DNA of 64,000 bases, from positions 25,717-89,716 of IMG/VR virus record IMGVR_UViG_3300032241_002083. The stretch is one strand, 5' to 3'. The notes beneath the pieces are model-generated. The model saw only the letters and a list, made by a program, of their open reading frames with translations. It had not been told where the DNA came from and made no database searches. This stretch comes from a virus. Shown here piece after piece: positions 36,001 through 45,000 of this stretch; position 1 is the stretch's first letter; each line of letters opens with the position of its first letter. A program made the translations under genes and the position numbers.

Positions 36001-37021
36001 AATTATAATTTATATTTCTTGATGCTGTTGTAGAATTAATAGTTATTGGTGATGTTATTAAAATTTCACTACTGTTAAAAAATGGTGACAATAATGATGT
36101 ATTTGAATTACTAAAAACAGGAGTTATAGTATCTGATTTAGAATTCATTATTCCTGAAATCCAATTAGAATTTATAAAAATTCCTGAATTCCAAATTGAA
36201 TTTCCATACCAATTATTAGAATTAATATATGTGCCAAAAATACCATCATTCCAATTTCCGTTAAATTGCCCACCTCTGAAATTTAATTTAGATATGTATG
36301 GTTTGTATGAAGTTATATCAAACTCCCATGAATTTAATTGCTGATTAAATGAATAAATACCATTTTGTTTTAATATTGTATCTCCTACTATAATGTCTTC
36401 ACCTAATATTAACAATTTACCATTATTATATAGAGAATAAGTTGGAATTCCAGAAGTTTTTATATAAAATGAAGAAGTTCCAAGAAGTGCATATGGGGAG
36501 CCCCCAATTATATTCCATATTGATATTGCAGATAAATTTGTAGTTCTTTGATAAAACCCATAACTTATATCACTATAAGTTCCAAATATATTTGTAGAAC
36601 CAAAAAAATACGAATCTGTATAAACTATATTATTTGATAAACCATACTCAAATTTATTTTGAAATCCATTATATGTATTAATTGTAATATTATTAATATA
36701 ATCAAAATCATGTTGGTTTTTTATATGATAAATTTTTATATAATTATCGGGAGAATCTTGGTTAAATGGCAGAGTTCCTGTGTAATCTATATCTAAAATT
36801 ATGCGGCATCTATCAATAGATATTACGGTATATCCATCAGTTCCAGATGAAAAATTATTAGAAGATATGAAATTATCAGAATCATAATTACCATTAATTA
36901 TAAAAACTTTATCACCAACTTCTAAATTAGTTGCAAATTCAGAATAAAATGCTGTTTTATTAACACCATTTATATTAACTGATTCAACATAATTAAGTAA
37001 TCCAGAAGAAAATTTTCCCAT
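30029..37021 (-). CDS. Giant fibre/tail structural protein with pentad and GSGY repeats
   Basis: 2330 residues. Many stretches consist of the five-residue unit W/F-x-N/S-G-x (FNGNWNDGIF, WNSGIF, WLNGLFNNGYF, WYNGTFNGGIF), alternating with beta-rich segments. A central region (~residues 1050-1240) has G-x-GY repeats of the kind found in phage fibres (FGSGYTY, PGSNYIVGD, HGGNGYTA). No enzyme motif is visible. The upstream leader contains TTTTTATATATAC, compatible with the putative late promoter motif. Probably a tail fibre or other host-contact protein related to the gene at 2-3682. Confidence 0.75.
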   Translation of the reverse strand: MGKFSSGLLNYVESVNINGVNKTAFYSEFATNLEVGDKVFIINGNYDSDNFISSNNFSSGTDGYTVISIDRCRIILDIDYTGTLPFNQDSPDNYIKIYHIKNQHDFDYINNITINTYNGFQNKFEYGLSNNIVYTDSYFFGSTNIFGTYSDISYGFYQRTTNLSAISIWNIIGGSPYALLGTSSFYIKTSGIPTYSLYNNGKLLILGEDIIVGDTILKQNGIYSFNQQLNSWEFDITSYKPYISKLNFRGGQFNGNWNDGIFGTYINSNNWYGNSIWNSGIFINSNWISGIMNSKSDTITPVFSNSNTSLLSPFFNSSEILITSPITINSTTASRNINYNYPAYSRINQKTENYYAKIDDNGKPVQSTDFTNNKGNGFNYIIDSDIYEININNGNFINCNLGLTNYGVNTIDVYYGLSFSYSITSINGYFQRCDINTTLLSNSKIFDSNIINSQLINNRLSSNQIYNSVSTGTYNSDNGINILKADLWSYNISGSNRGVLKLFISDTDLLRLEDFETFYIKSMNKQFYLSSFNDENKVWLNLENKYILDYFNNFDLSSDTIIVSTKNANENIYSSYINSSFTTQWVAYSTPMASIDIDLGSAIYWYNNGTYPIYATASVLTIDNVNSLFTNTTLCISDFKSGIITDTTWESGSYINDNSSKILINGSNLGLSLIYGVTNSMNIKISNNVYNQYDTFNIGDYIWINGIDYTDPFNNVTSFFGTFKVDSITTISTWRQLYVTEVTNNILGLTYGGTFSISNFQPNYISVNRLIIKNSIIESGLFKTPLIINSTIYNSNFDTTDQNLNLLNINQLRFINTLLKDDNNQYNSGYIYKSHVLNTNWNNAISYNSLFSSQTFSNGVFNNSYWLNGLFNNGYFINSNSLTASLLSFDNIAVGYFRSWNYGQFNSGQFYNSIWIDGTFNNGRLYYSNWLGGIWNNGILGLKNSPKSTTTMGNLLNLSFGATQTYFYNGIVENAIIGGNSNVYWFQGQFNDGQFTSFGNTSESIWYKGSFNGGIFDGFAKWKDGVFNNGKFLSIYGYTSSNISHYSTTALYPGYGFSIGDTFSIYGGNDDAYGIINSISTGSGLTLLIDSVGNISGNGLVLLVGSVSSDATYSIASYSIWHGGNGYTASEIIYVPNFSGTSYATGIINVTPGGSVSSINFTNFGSGFSASATYSTLIYSGYEGPITNIIISDPGSNYIVGDSFTISGGTASGIVTSVGYLGNVTGVTLSNFGSGYTYSNIANTILYPTSVNHISSYTILYKGTSYTIGNYPTIPNSSSFGTGFTISIISTDTYILQQNCSWENGIFNGGQFGNQIFITNSTWYNGTFNGGIFNGKIWYSGIFTNGIFNGSATFSVYKNESNFVNSFTNNNYYGIWLDGFVVTETHLGDPSQRVYPVVPRYNDTKIISKNVTFQNMLWLGGTFSNSSGIINNSAWLNGTFEDGQFNNSAFNPFIDQSLSGSTNSNNFNFNFNNSCIWLNGKLNNSTFYISQWQNGIFNGGYMLGGIWLNGTWLYGTAENIYWQSGLWRNGNWFGTNYDVNSIDTDSMIITNPEAKYVIYNIANWTNETSIHILNIFTGSSVEMIVNPNMSPSGFGWTHSGLLWNWKSNYNKHYWHETSIGGSYTYNWIGETISQPNYQLTYTYSSTSTLYALNSIGTKDIFTDYSSSYTIIITGYIDYPYAPGISTTHPISPIIPHISPVGVVVNVGYTSSTTLCGIGSFTITLNYTAEDIAYWASGTNKSFSIYRTAPLNPYIEEVVILSAQVIESKINYNKNLNNTQYNIWGSSSSITLSATISLPSNIIPETPWNIPVMFGNGQFYSGIWENGVWNNGWRNDSTLTLCDLYLGGSYIRVDSVTHRIQLQFLNDSALPIFNIGDYVSVGNVVGLDINNQRIILRDKFKVVYVDTTNPYDNIVLEYILTTPINYITKDSPNHLIYLSKNVWLSGAFLSGYFSGIWNYGLFKGFPYITEMKDSHLIDGIFDGGHFISSIATASNLKYATSVTYDTGLVQNFIFKDENIGTGTSSLYLSWIDVNYQTTSQVNINTKTTIYETSPIGTYSYYQNRKNLYGSPTFDILSSNSYFKDSITTNTNNYSLGYSSTIYGNLIPNSGNFDSPASSDITNLGLNSLLNNGWTFSNLLGGITHITSNVTYDTSDILSITFSGYNGIVIDNIDISTTQNRYYQISMNLTTYTASNLVFGNIYDSTNFNHALTTNLIKTEWFYNKQQLNLFLVGTNSQISINNLSFYETDMIPFFEYATESDISQTIYPSYIAYAPYIDYTNANFNYIGNVVLSINPTEIGYTGSFYSPAIFTGYTLPLASSVETTPSLRSF

Positions 37022-37064
37022 TCTATATATATCCCTTTAATGTATATATAAAAAGGTTTATTTT

Positions 37065-37628
37065 CTAATAGGTGGATTTTACATATTCTACTAATTTAGT
37101 TAAATTACCAGAATTAAGAGGATATTTTTCTACAAGTGATTCTAAAAAATTTAATCTACCTTCTTTATATGCTTCGCCTGTAAAAGAATATTCTTTATGA
37201 ATGCCTTTTTCCCATTCTAAAAGAGATTCATAATTTTTTTCTACTATATTCATATCATATTTGTTAAATAATTGTGAAAGATAATTTTCCCCTATATGAA
37301 ATTGTGTATCAATAATAGCTTGTTTTATATCTTTGATATGAATGTTATTTTTATCATTACAGAGAGATTCAAAAAATTTAGCTGATTGTAATTCGTTATC
37401 TGTATTTTGCGGATTATAAATTATATCATGAAATAAAGCGGTTAATAATAATTTTTCTGTTGTTTTTTCATTTAATTTGCCTGATACAAAATCATTTGTA
37501 ATCATGTTGTTTAAATCTACTAAATGATCTAAATTATGATAGCCTCTATGTGGTTCATTCCACATTTCTAAAAGCATGTTTATATTTGCTTTAATGTTAT
37601 ATTTTTCTAATAATTGATGAAATTTCAT
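37065..37628 (-). CDS. HD-domain metal-dependent phosphohydrolase
   Basis: 187 residues. Conserved HD-family features: MWNEPHRGYHNLDHLVDL near the N terminus, LLTALFHDIIYNP (the HD dyad), and NELQSAKFFESL. Members of this predicted group hydrolyse nucleotides or phosphate esters; the substrate is unknown. A TATCTTTG -7 element lies upstream (37675-37668) with only a weak -33. Confidence 0.82.
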   Translation of the reverse strand: MKFHQLLEKYNIKANINMLLEMWNEPHRGYHNLDHLVDLNNMITNDFVSGKLNEKTTEKLLLTALFHDIIYNPQNTDNELQSAKFFESLCNDKNNIHIKDIKQAIIDTQFHIGENYLSQLFNKYDMNIVEKNYESLLEWEKGIHKEYSFTGEAYKEGRLNFLESLVEKYPLNSGNLTKLVEYVKSTY

Positions 37629-37667
37629 AATATAATTAATTTTTTATATTATATATATTTGTTTCAC

Positions 37668-37675
37668 AAAGATAC
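37668..37675 (-). promoter_or_regulatory. Probable -7 element for the HD hydrolase gene
   Basis: TATCTTTG on the minus strand. The -33 region reads TTTA rather than TTTG at 18-nt spacing, so this is weaker than the other promoters. Confidence 0.45.
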
Positions 37676-37684
37676 GAAAATTAT

Positions 37685-37715
37685 TTTGAGAATTAAATTT
37701 TTTAATTTAATTTTG
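37685..37715 (+). promoter_or_regulatory. Sigma-A-type promoter for the CoaE-like gene
   Basis: TTTG (37685-37688), 19-nt spacer, TAATTTTG (37708-37715), 10 nt before ATG 37726; divergent from the HD hydrolase promoter. Confidence 0.7.
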
Positions 37716-37725
37716 ACAAAAAACT

Positions 37726-38322
37726 ATGTTTAAAGTAGGACTTACTGGTAATTATTTTTCGGGATTAGAAGATGTTGCAGAGGTATTTAAAAGATTTAAT
37801 ATACCTGTTTTTGAGGCAGATTTAATTGTAAGATTTTTCTTATATAATAATTCAGAAACTATTACAAAAATTAAAAATGAATTCGGAAAATCCGTGTTTA
37901 CAGATAATCAAATTGATTTAAATAAATTTGGAGATACTGATGGTTTTAAAAAACTGCTTGCGGTGATTGAATTAGATTTATTAAAAGCATATGAAAAATG
38001 GAGACAAAAAAATCAAAAATCTAAATTTACAATTTTCAAATCTTCTATAATTTTTGAGGCTGGTTGGAATGAGAGTATGAATTTTAACATTTCAGTTTTT
38101 AAACCTAATGGTGTAAGAATAAACGAAATACAAAGGCATTTTAAAATGAAATTAACTGATGTTTATAAAATGATTGATACAGAAATGGATGTTTTTCAGA
38201 AAAACCGTTTATGTGAATATGTAATTCATAATTATAATACTTATGCAGATTCAGTTGAAAAGCAAATTAATTCAATTACAAAATCTATTAAAGATAAGGC
38301 TACTTCAAGTATTATATACTAG
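37726..38322 (+). CDS. Dephospho-CoA kinase-like protein with degenerate P-loop
   Basis: 198 residues, the size of CoaE. The N terminus KVGLTGNYFSGLEDVAEVFK, then FNIPVFEADLIVRF, aligns with the CoaE start (GLTGGIGSGKS ... F ... G-V-P-V-x-D-A-D), and later segments (FGKSVFTDNQIDLNKFG, FEAGWNE) keep the CoaE order. The P-loop Lys-Ser is absent: NYFSGLED replaces GIGSGKST. Either ATP binding is unusual or the protein is a non-catalytic relative. Its role is unknown. Confidence 0.65.
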   Translation: MFKVGLTGNYFSGLEDVAEVFKRFNIPVFEADLIVRFFLYNNSETITKIKNEFGKSVFTDNQIDLNKFGDTDGFKKLLAVIELDLLKAYEKWRQKNQKSKFTIFKSSIIFEAGWNESMNFNISVFKPNGVRINEIQRHFKMKLTDVYKMIDTEMDVFQKNRLCEYVIHNYNTYADSVEKQINSITKSIKDKATSSIIY

Positions 38323-38354
38323 TAAAAAAGTTACTCAAATGAGTAACTTTTTTA
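38323..38354. terminator. Bidirectional intrinsic terminator
   Basis: AAAAAAGTTACTCA, 2-nt spacer, TGAGTAACTTTTTT between convergent genes; perfect stem with A/T tails on both sides. Confidence 0.85.
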
Positions 38355-38355
38355 C

Positions 38356-38613
38356 TTATGGTTGTTGAATTTTGATTGTAAAATCTTCATTTTTTTTAAC
38401 TTGCTCTTTAAAGGATTCAAGTGCTTTTGCTATTAAGGCTCTATCTAAATCATTAAATATATCAGAGTTGTCATAACAAACTTGAACGGCATTTATAATA
38501 ATGTTAAGTGCCATAGTTGTATTAATAACTGGTGTGTTTAAGATTTCTTTAATTTCTTCCATTTGTTTTTGCATATCTGGAGTAATATCGATTTCTGGTT
38601 TTGTTTGTTCCAT
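38356..38613 (-). CDS. Hypothetical protein
   Basis: 85 residues, helical, Asp/Asn/Ile-rich (INTTMALNIIINAVQVCYDN, ALIAKALESFKEQVKK). No family recognised. It starts 21 nt downstream of thyA and ends at a strong terminator, so it probably belongs to the thyA transcript. Confidence 0.6.
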   Translation of the reverse strand: MEQTKPEIDITPDMQKQMEEIKEILNTPVINTTMALNIIINAVQVCYDNSDIFNDLDRALIAKALESFKEQVKKNEDFTIKIQQP

Positions 38614-38634
38614 AATTTATTTTATTTTTATATA

Positions 38635-39654
38635 TCAATTTGATAATTCACCCTTAATTGCTGGCGAAGATTCATAATTTATTAATTTTATATCGGTATA
38701 ATCTATATTAAAAATAGATTTATTTGCGATTTCTATTGTTGGTAATTTATACGTTTTTTGATGTAATTGTTTATTACATTGTTCCAAATGATTTAGATAG
38801 ATATGACAATCACCACCAGAAAATATTAATTCTTCTGGAATCATATTGACTTCTTTTGCTAATAGATGTAGAAGCAAGCCATATGAGGCTATATTAAATG
38901 GAATTCCTAAGAAAACATCGCAGCTGCGTTGTGTCCATTTTAGGCTTAAAGCTCTTTTTGGAACATTTTGTTGATCTAACTCATAATCCTTCCAATCAAC
39001 TTTATATTTTGGATTTTGATACGCTGTGTTAAAATACCATTTATTTCTTTCTTCGATTGACATTTCTCTTGTATAACATTGAAATCCATAGTGACATGGC
39101 GGCAAAACCATTTTGTCAATCTCACCAACGTTCCAGGCATTCACCATTAACCTTCTTGAATCTGGATTTGTTTTTAAATCATTTATTAAGTTTGTGATTT
39201 GATCAACGTAAATATCATAATCAGTATTTCCCATATTACCTTCACCACGTCCAGACTTCCATTTTCTCCATTGTGCACCATAGACAGGTCCTAATTCTCC
39301 CCATTTAGCGACAAATTCATCATCTATTTTTATTTTTTCAATAAATTCTTCTCTGCTTAAATCGTTGTTAAATTTTGTATAGTTTTTATAAGCATCGCCT
39401 ACCCAAATATAACAACCATTATCTACTAAATATTTTATATTTGTATCACCTCTAAGGAACCAAATAAGCTCAATAACCATTGATTTCCAAGCCATTTTTT
39501 TAGAAGTAAGAAGAGGAAACCCCTCTTGCATATTAAATCTCATGTCATAACTGAAAATCGATTTAGTTCCGGTTCCAGTTCTATCTTTTTTCTCTACACC
39601 AAATTCTTTTATTTGGCGAATAAAGTCGAAGTATTGTTTATCTACGCTATTCAT
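38635..39654 (-). CDS. thyA: Thymidylate synthase
   Basis: 339 residues, longer than E. coli ThyA (264) through insertions, one after GNMGNTDYDIYVDQI and one around the NKWYFNTAYQNPKYK segment. Diagnostic motifs: DRTGTGTKS, ELIWFLRGDTN, GPVYGAQWRKW, DSRRLMVNAWNV, the catalytic Cys in LPPCHYGFQCY, RSCDVFLGIPFNIASY, and GDCHIYLNHLEQ. It converts dUMP to dTMP using methylene-tetrahydrofolate, useful for copying a very AT-rich genome. Confidence 0.95.
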   Translation of the reverse strand: MNSVDKQYFDFIRQIKEFGVEKKDRTGTGTKSIFSYDMRFNMQEGFPLLTSKKMAWKSMVIELIWFLRGDTNIKYLVDNGCYIWVGDAYKNYTKFNNDLSREEFIEKIKIDDEFVAKWGELGPVYGAQWRKWKSGRGEGNMGNTDYDIYVDQITNLINDLKTNPDSRRLMVNAWNVGEIDKMVLPPCHYGFQCYTREMSIEERNKWYFNTAYQNPKYKVDWKDYELDQQNVPKRALSLKWTQRSCDVFLGIPFNIASYGLLLHLLAKEVNMIPEELIFSGGDCHIYLNHLEQCNKQLHQKTYKLPTIEIANKSIFNIDYTDIKLINYESSPAIKGELSN

Positions 39655-39680
39655 AAAAATTATAATAGTAAATAAAAAAA

Positions 39681-39732
39681 AGTTTAAATAAAAAAAAGCC
39701 GCACATATGTGCGGCTTTTTTTTATTTAAACT
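39681..39732. terminator. 52-nt perfect palindrome containing a bidirectional terminator
   Basis: The two 26-nt halves are exactly complementary: GCCGCACAT|ATGTGCGGC in the centre, flanked by eight A/eight T and then AGTTTAAAT/ATTTAAACT. It terminates the S1-like gene (minus). The extra flanking symmetry goes beyond what a terminator needs. Confidence 0.85.
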
Positions 39733-39736
39733 TTAA

Positions 39737-40849
39737 TTATGCTACTGATAAATAAATCTTACGATTTGATCTTTCAATTGCTATAACTTTAACTTTTGCT
39801 GTTTGACCTTCGTTAAAAGTTTTCCCAACTTTCTCTAATTCGGAAGAGTGAATAAGACCGATAGTTTCTTCATCTAACCAAACAAGAGTTCCAAATCCTT
39901 TGTTTTCTTTAACTTTGGCATTTAAAATTTGTCCAATTTTTAAAGTGTCCCATAAAGTTTCCTTTAAAATCTGTGTTAAGATTATTTTAGAATCTTTTAT
40001 GATTTCTTTAACATAAAACTGAATTTCATAACCAGGCTGAATTTGCTTGATTTTATCTTGCCATTCTGGGTCAATATTTGTTTTATGAATCATGCCGGTT
40101 AAACACTCGTTAAATTCAACGAATACACCAAAATCAGTAGTGCCTGTAACATGTCCTGTATAAACATGTCCTAATTTTAATTCTTTAATTGCTTCTGGAA
40201 TTAAACTTTGTAGGAATTTTCTTCTACTTACGATGTAAGTTCCTTCTTCTCTTGAATAAGATTCAATCATAACTGGAAGAGATTTTCCAACAATTGATTC
40301 TGGTTCAGAGAGTTTGTTAATACCTGCCAATGTATTTGGCATAAATCCTGGTAAAATGATTGTTTCGTATTGTAACTCGACATTGTAACCAGCTGGTGTT
40401 AATTCTTTAATGAAGGCTACAATACTTTCTTCTTCTTTTAGAGCTTTAATAGTATCGTGTGCTTTTGACTCATAAAGTCCTGCAACGGTTCCTTCAATGA
40501 AGTAATTAGAATTATTGACCTTTGAAATTAGTAGGTCAATCTCATCACCGAGATTAAGTGTTTTGAAATACTTAAGTTCGCCTGTTTTATTTTCAACACG
40601 AACATAATCTTTGAAACCACCTTCAAACATAAGTGAGTCTTTGTTTTGCCCAACATATGTTAAAGTATAAACTTCTCCTTGAATTGGAACATTGACTACT
40701 AATGAATCGTAGAGTGAATCTAAAAGAGCTTTTTGAATAGCTAGTTGTTTGTCTGTTTTAACTTCAGTGTCAAAATCGAAGTTAAAATCTTGGTTTGAAG
40801 AAAAATACTTTTTTCTTTTTTCTTTGTAGATAATGGTTTTTTTACCCAT
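39737..40849 (-). CDS. Ribosomal protein S1-like protein (S1/OB-fold repeats)
   Basis: 370 residues. About four S1-type modules follow a basic N terminus. The clearest is residues ~225-295: GHVYTGHVTGTTDFGVFVEF, then LTGMIHKTNI; another is the C-terminal GQILNAKVKENKGFGTLVWL ... IGLIHSSEL. The first two modules are more divergent. S1 repeats bind single-stranded RNA; in the ribosome they recruit mRNA, so a phage copy could steer translation initiation or regulate RNA. It has its own terminator. Confidence 0.87.
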   Translation of the reverse strand: MGKKTIIYKEKRKKYFSSNQDFNFDFDTEVKTDKQLAIQKALLDSLYDSLVVNVPIQGEVYTLTYVGQNKDSLMFEGGFKDYVRVENKTGELKYFKTLNLGDEIDLLISKVNNSNYFIEGTVAGLYESKAHDTIKALKEEESIVAFIKELTPAGYNVELQYETIILPGFMPNTLAGINKLSEPESIVGKSLPVMIESYSREEGTYIVSRRKFLQSLIPEAIKELKLGHVYTGHVTGTTDFGVFVEFNECLTGMIHKTNIDPEWQDKIKQIQPGYEIQFYVKEIIKDSKIILTQILKETLWDTLKIGQILNAKVKENKGFGTLVWLDEETIGLIHSSELEKVGKTFNEGQTAKVKVIAIERSNRKIYLSVA

Positions 40850-40954
40850 TCTTTTTAAATTTTAAATGATTGCAAAATTGCTTGCTTGTTATTATTAGTT
40901 AAAATTACTTAAAAGTTTTGAATTAAAAAAAATTTTTTTGAATAATTTTTTTTA

Positions 40955-41326
40955 TTATTCGTTTTCTTTTTTATATCCCATTTTAATCATATAATCTCTA
41001 ATTCGTATAGCATCTTCATATTTTTCTAAACGGAGACATTCTTCAAGTTTTTTAGTTAAATCTTCTAGAATTTTTTTAGGATTTTTCTTTTTGGATTTAT
41101 ATGATTCGTCAAATACATTATAATAATCGTTCATTTCATCTAAATCCTTAAAATAAGGAATTGGATTATCTTCTAAATCTGATAGTTTTTCAGATTCAAC
41201 CAATAATTTTAAAAATAAATCGTTAAACGCAATATTATCTAATAAGTATTTGGCCAAATGATTTGGACGATTTTGAAACATTTTTAATAATCGCACGAGA
41301 TTTCTGTAAATCTTTTCTTCTGACAT
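40955..41326 (-). CDS. Small UVR-motif protein
   Basis: 123 residues. The C terminus LTKKLEECLRLEKYEDAIRIRDYMIKMG is a UVR (UvrB/UvrC-interaction) motif, a helical hairpin also found in Clp-associated adaptors such as McsA; positions are given by the two Glu-Asp-Ala-Ile-Arg turns. The rest is helical. It may contact UvrA/UvrB or a Clp protease; which is not clear. The ~105 nt upstream (40850-40954) is AT-rich with nothing recognised. Confidence 0.7.
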   Translation of the reverse strand: MSEEKIYRNLVRLLKMFQNRPNHLAKYLLDNIAFNDLFLKLLVESEKLSDLEDNPIPYFKDLDEMNDYYNVFDESYKSKKKNPKKILEDLTKKLEECLRLEKYEDAIRIRDYMIKMGYKKENE

Positions 41327-41355
41327 ATTATGTATAGTTTGGTGTAATTAGAAGT

Positions 41356-42033
41356 TTATATTTTACTAAAATATAAATTAAAATAATAATTAAAATTAAA
41401 TTTTGTGTTATTTTGAGTTTGTGTGAAAGAAATTGTATCTATCATTTTATTTGTATCTAAATTAGAAGTATAAGTCGTTACTAAATTTGCTTCTATTGCA
41501 ATACTTTCATCAAAAATATTATTATTTACCAATAAAGGTGGATTACTATTTGCTATATTATTGTAAGATATAAATAAATCAACCTTTGATAACTGATAAA
41601 TATTAATTAAATTATCAGCAATATAAGATGTTAAAGCAACATTAACATCATTATTTAAGGTTATATTATTTGTAATACCTTCAAATGTCCTATAATTTTT
41701 TAAAGTTGCAAATAAAAAGTTTTGTAAAATATTACCGTAATTTATAGTAAGAATCCAAGAACCATTTGTATTAGATTTATTTTGTATAAGAGAGCTATTA
41801 TTAGATTTATCATTAGATGCATTGTATAATACCGGAGGTAATAAAATTTCGGAATTAATATTAGTTTGCTCACCATTAAGTTGTTGATAATAAACTATAC
41901 TTTGGTTCAGTATAGATAATGCTTCTTCATATTTGATTAACTTAGAACCAAAAAAAGATTTTTTTTCTTTCATAGAAAGAGTTCCAAAAACATTATTATA
42001 GTTAAATTCAGGAGATATATGTGTAATTTTCAT
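41356..42033 (-). CDS. Structural-module protein of unknown role
   Basis: 225 residues from ATG 42033 (MKITHISPEFNYNNVFGTLSMKE). The ORF is open further upstream, but ATG 42033 lies 3 nt after the stop of the 1312-residue gene. Asn/Ser-rich, with beta-like composition and an N-terminal basic part. It follows two giant structural genes in the same direction and is probably a virion component or assembly factor. Confidence 0.65.
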   Translation of the reverse strand: MKITHISPEFNYNNVFGTLSMKEKKSFFGSKLIKYEEALSILNQSIVYYQQLNGEQTNINSEILLPPVLYNASNDKSNNSSLIQNKSNTNGSWILTINYGNILQNFLFATLKNYRTFEGITNNITLNNDVNVALTSYIADNLINIYQLSKVDLFISYNNIANSNPPLLVNNNIFDESIAIEANLVTTYTSNLDTNKMIDTISFTQTQNNTKFNFNYYFNLYFSKI

Positions 42034-42035
42034 TT

Positions 42036-45000
42036 TTAAGAAACATTTTTTGGTGGAATTTCTACTGGTGTGTATATTACAGGAGTGTCCACTATTAATG
42101 GTGCTGAATTCACAACTACTGGTATACATTCTTTATAATATTCAATATCCCAATTGGATTTGAAAATAAACATATCTTGAGTTGTGTAACCAAATTCGTC
42201 TAACATAGGATAAATTGATTTTAAGTTGGCAGAATTTTTTAATTTTAATTGACTGCCATTTCTATTTACCTTTGATTGTATAACTTCTTTTGCTATACCA
42301 AAATTTGTAAGTTCGGTGTCAAAAATGGTATTCGAATAAGAAAGACCTTTTTTGAATAAATCGATTGTTAAAAATATAGGATCATAATAACCACTATGTC
42401 TGAATAAATTGTTATAAATTTGGTTTGTTATGCCAGAATAATTTGGAATAACTTGTGGATCCACTGTATTTTTTTCTATTGTATTGGCTAAATCTAAATT
42501 GTTATAATAATTTCTTTTACTAAAACTTGGAAGTTCCGTAGCATTGAGTGTTAATGTAGGTTTTAATTGATTTTGAGTTAATGTAACCGAAGTTTTGATT
42601 AATGATTCTAAACGACTATTTAGCGAATCGGGAAAATCAATACTTAGTATAGTTTCTAAATTAACAAAAGAAGTTATTTGTGAAAAATCATAAATATAAC
42701 TACCAGATTGATTAATTATAATATATTTAATTTTATTAACAAAACCATAGTTATTTTCTACATCATTTACAGCATTTATAAAATTATTAGCAGTTAAATT
42801 TACATATAAATCATTATATAGATTGTCTCTTTCTGTATTTGACAAATTTGACAATGTGTTGTCATTAATATAAATATTTATAAGTATATTTTTAAATACA
42901 TTATTTACAAAAATACAAATACCATTATCCATGGTTGAATTTCCGAGATTGGATGTGCATAAATAATATCTATTATTATAAAAAATCAAATTATTATTAT
43001 CTATTGTTGAATTATAAATAGTATTTGTATTTGCTACAAATGAATATATTTGAGTCCAATTTATAGTTGAATCTGGTGTGACTCCTATTGCTGGAACTGC
43101 ATTTGCGTAATATAATACGTTATTATAAACAACTAAATTATTTATATAATAAATATCATATGGATCCCATAAATTAATTAGATTCCATTGCGTTGTCGGT
43201 GAACCATATGAATCTACAAAATCAATTTTATTCCAATAGTTATAATTATTTCCTAAATTATCTTGCCATGTATGATTTTGTGTTGGTAAATAATTATTTG
43301 GGTATGTTGTTGATTGCCAAACTTGATTTGTGTAAATTACTATACTTCCAGTCGCATATGTTGTGTTAGGTATGTAGAATGTATTATTGTTGCCTATAAA
43401 TAATCCATTATTTGTATAATATTCTCCTGAGTTATAAACTAAATTACTAAGTGTTCCACTACCTAAATAATTTGAATAAGTATTCAACGGCGAAAAGAAT
43501 AATGTATTAGTTGTTGAGTATGTCCAATCAGAGCTATTAGATGGATTATAATTTGGATCTTCGATGAAGGAATTAGTTAAAGAAATAAATAAAATTTCAT
43601 TATAATTAACTATATCACCTAAATCATATTCCTTTTCTATTTTCCAATTATCAATAATAATCCATTGTAACGTATTTGTTGAATATGTCCAAGTTAATAT
43701 GTTTTGGTTAGAAATATCTTCAAATATTGTCCAATTATTTTTTGACATCAAAATTGAAAATTTATAATCATCATAAGTATTATTATTTGTTACATTAATA
43801 GAATTTATTAATCCATTTGATTCTTTTATACTGCTAACATCATACGCCTTTATTTTTAATCCATTAAATAAAGTAATATTTGGTATATCTGCGTCTCCTG
43901 TATTAAAATAAGAAAATTTACTTATATTTTCGAGTATAGTTGAATTATTTCTATAAATTTTTCTATCAAAGAACAAGCTAAAATAGTCTTGGTTTAAATT
44001 TAAATATGATAATATATCAAAGTTATAATCTTGTATTATTGAATTATTTTGTATTTCCTCTATATGTAAACTATGGTAAAACCAACTAGCAGTTGAAGAA
44101 TTTATTGAATAGAAATATTCTAAATTTCTTCCTATTTTTTGTGGATAAATTGCAAAATTATCCGCGGTTTTATTATTTATTTCGGAAATAAATGAATTAT
44201 TTAGATAATAAGGATATTCATTTGTTGATAGAGAGTTTTTAAATCCCCATTTAACATAAATGCTATTTTTATTCCATAACCCATTTAAATCATATGAATT
44301 ATTTTGATTCGGTATAATTCTAAAAAGTTCACTATTTGCCGTATAATGTGACGAAGCTGGTATGCTAGTAACAGCATTGTTTATAGTGAATTCAGCTTTT
44401 GGTTTAGGATAATAATTACTTGCTAAATCAGTTAAATACATTTTAGGCTCATCTGTTTGTGTTACTATATTTTCTATCTCATATTGATGATATGTAAACT
44501 TAGTTTCAACTATTGTTTCATCAAATTGTTTAATTTCTGTAAATTGTAATTTATAAATTGGAAAAGATATTGGATTTATTTTGCCGCTAGTATTTGGTAT
44601 TATATTACTAGATGTCCAGCTATTACCTGTTGTTAAGTCTATTGTAGTGTTATAGCTAGGATCTGGATAATTTATATAATAATTTAATGTTGAAGAATTT
44701 ACAGTAAATGCATAATCTGTGTAAATATAATAATCACCATTACTAAATTGTAATGTATGATATTTATCACCAATTTTTATTAGCCATATATCTGCACTAC
44801 AAAAATCATCTATGACAAATGAGTTTCCATTAGCATAGGTAATTTTATTATTTGAATCTATATTTACAATATTTTTATTAATAAGTGATTGCTGTCCACT
44901 TAAATCTATATCACTCAATATTACCCATTGATTAGTTTCAAATCCTGCAATATTAATAGGAACATTTATAACTTCATATATTATTCCTTTTATTTCAATA

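Noticed and set aside
30029-37021. CRISPR-like or satellite repeats in the long repetitive region
   Set aside because: The recurring words come from protein-level W/F-x-N-G units in one continuous 2330-codon frame; there are no uniform repeats with unique spacers.
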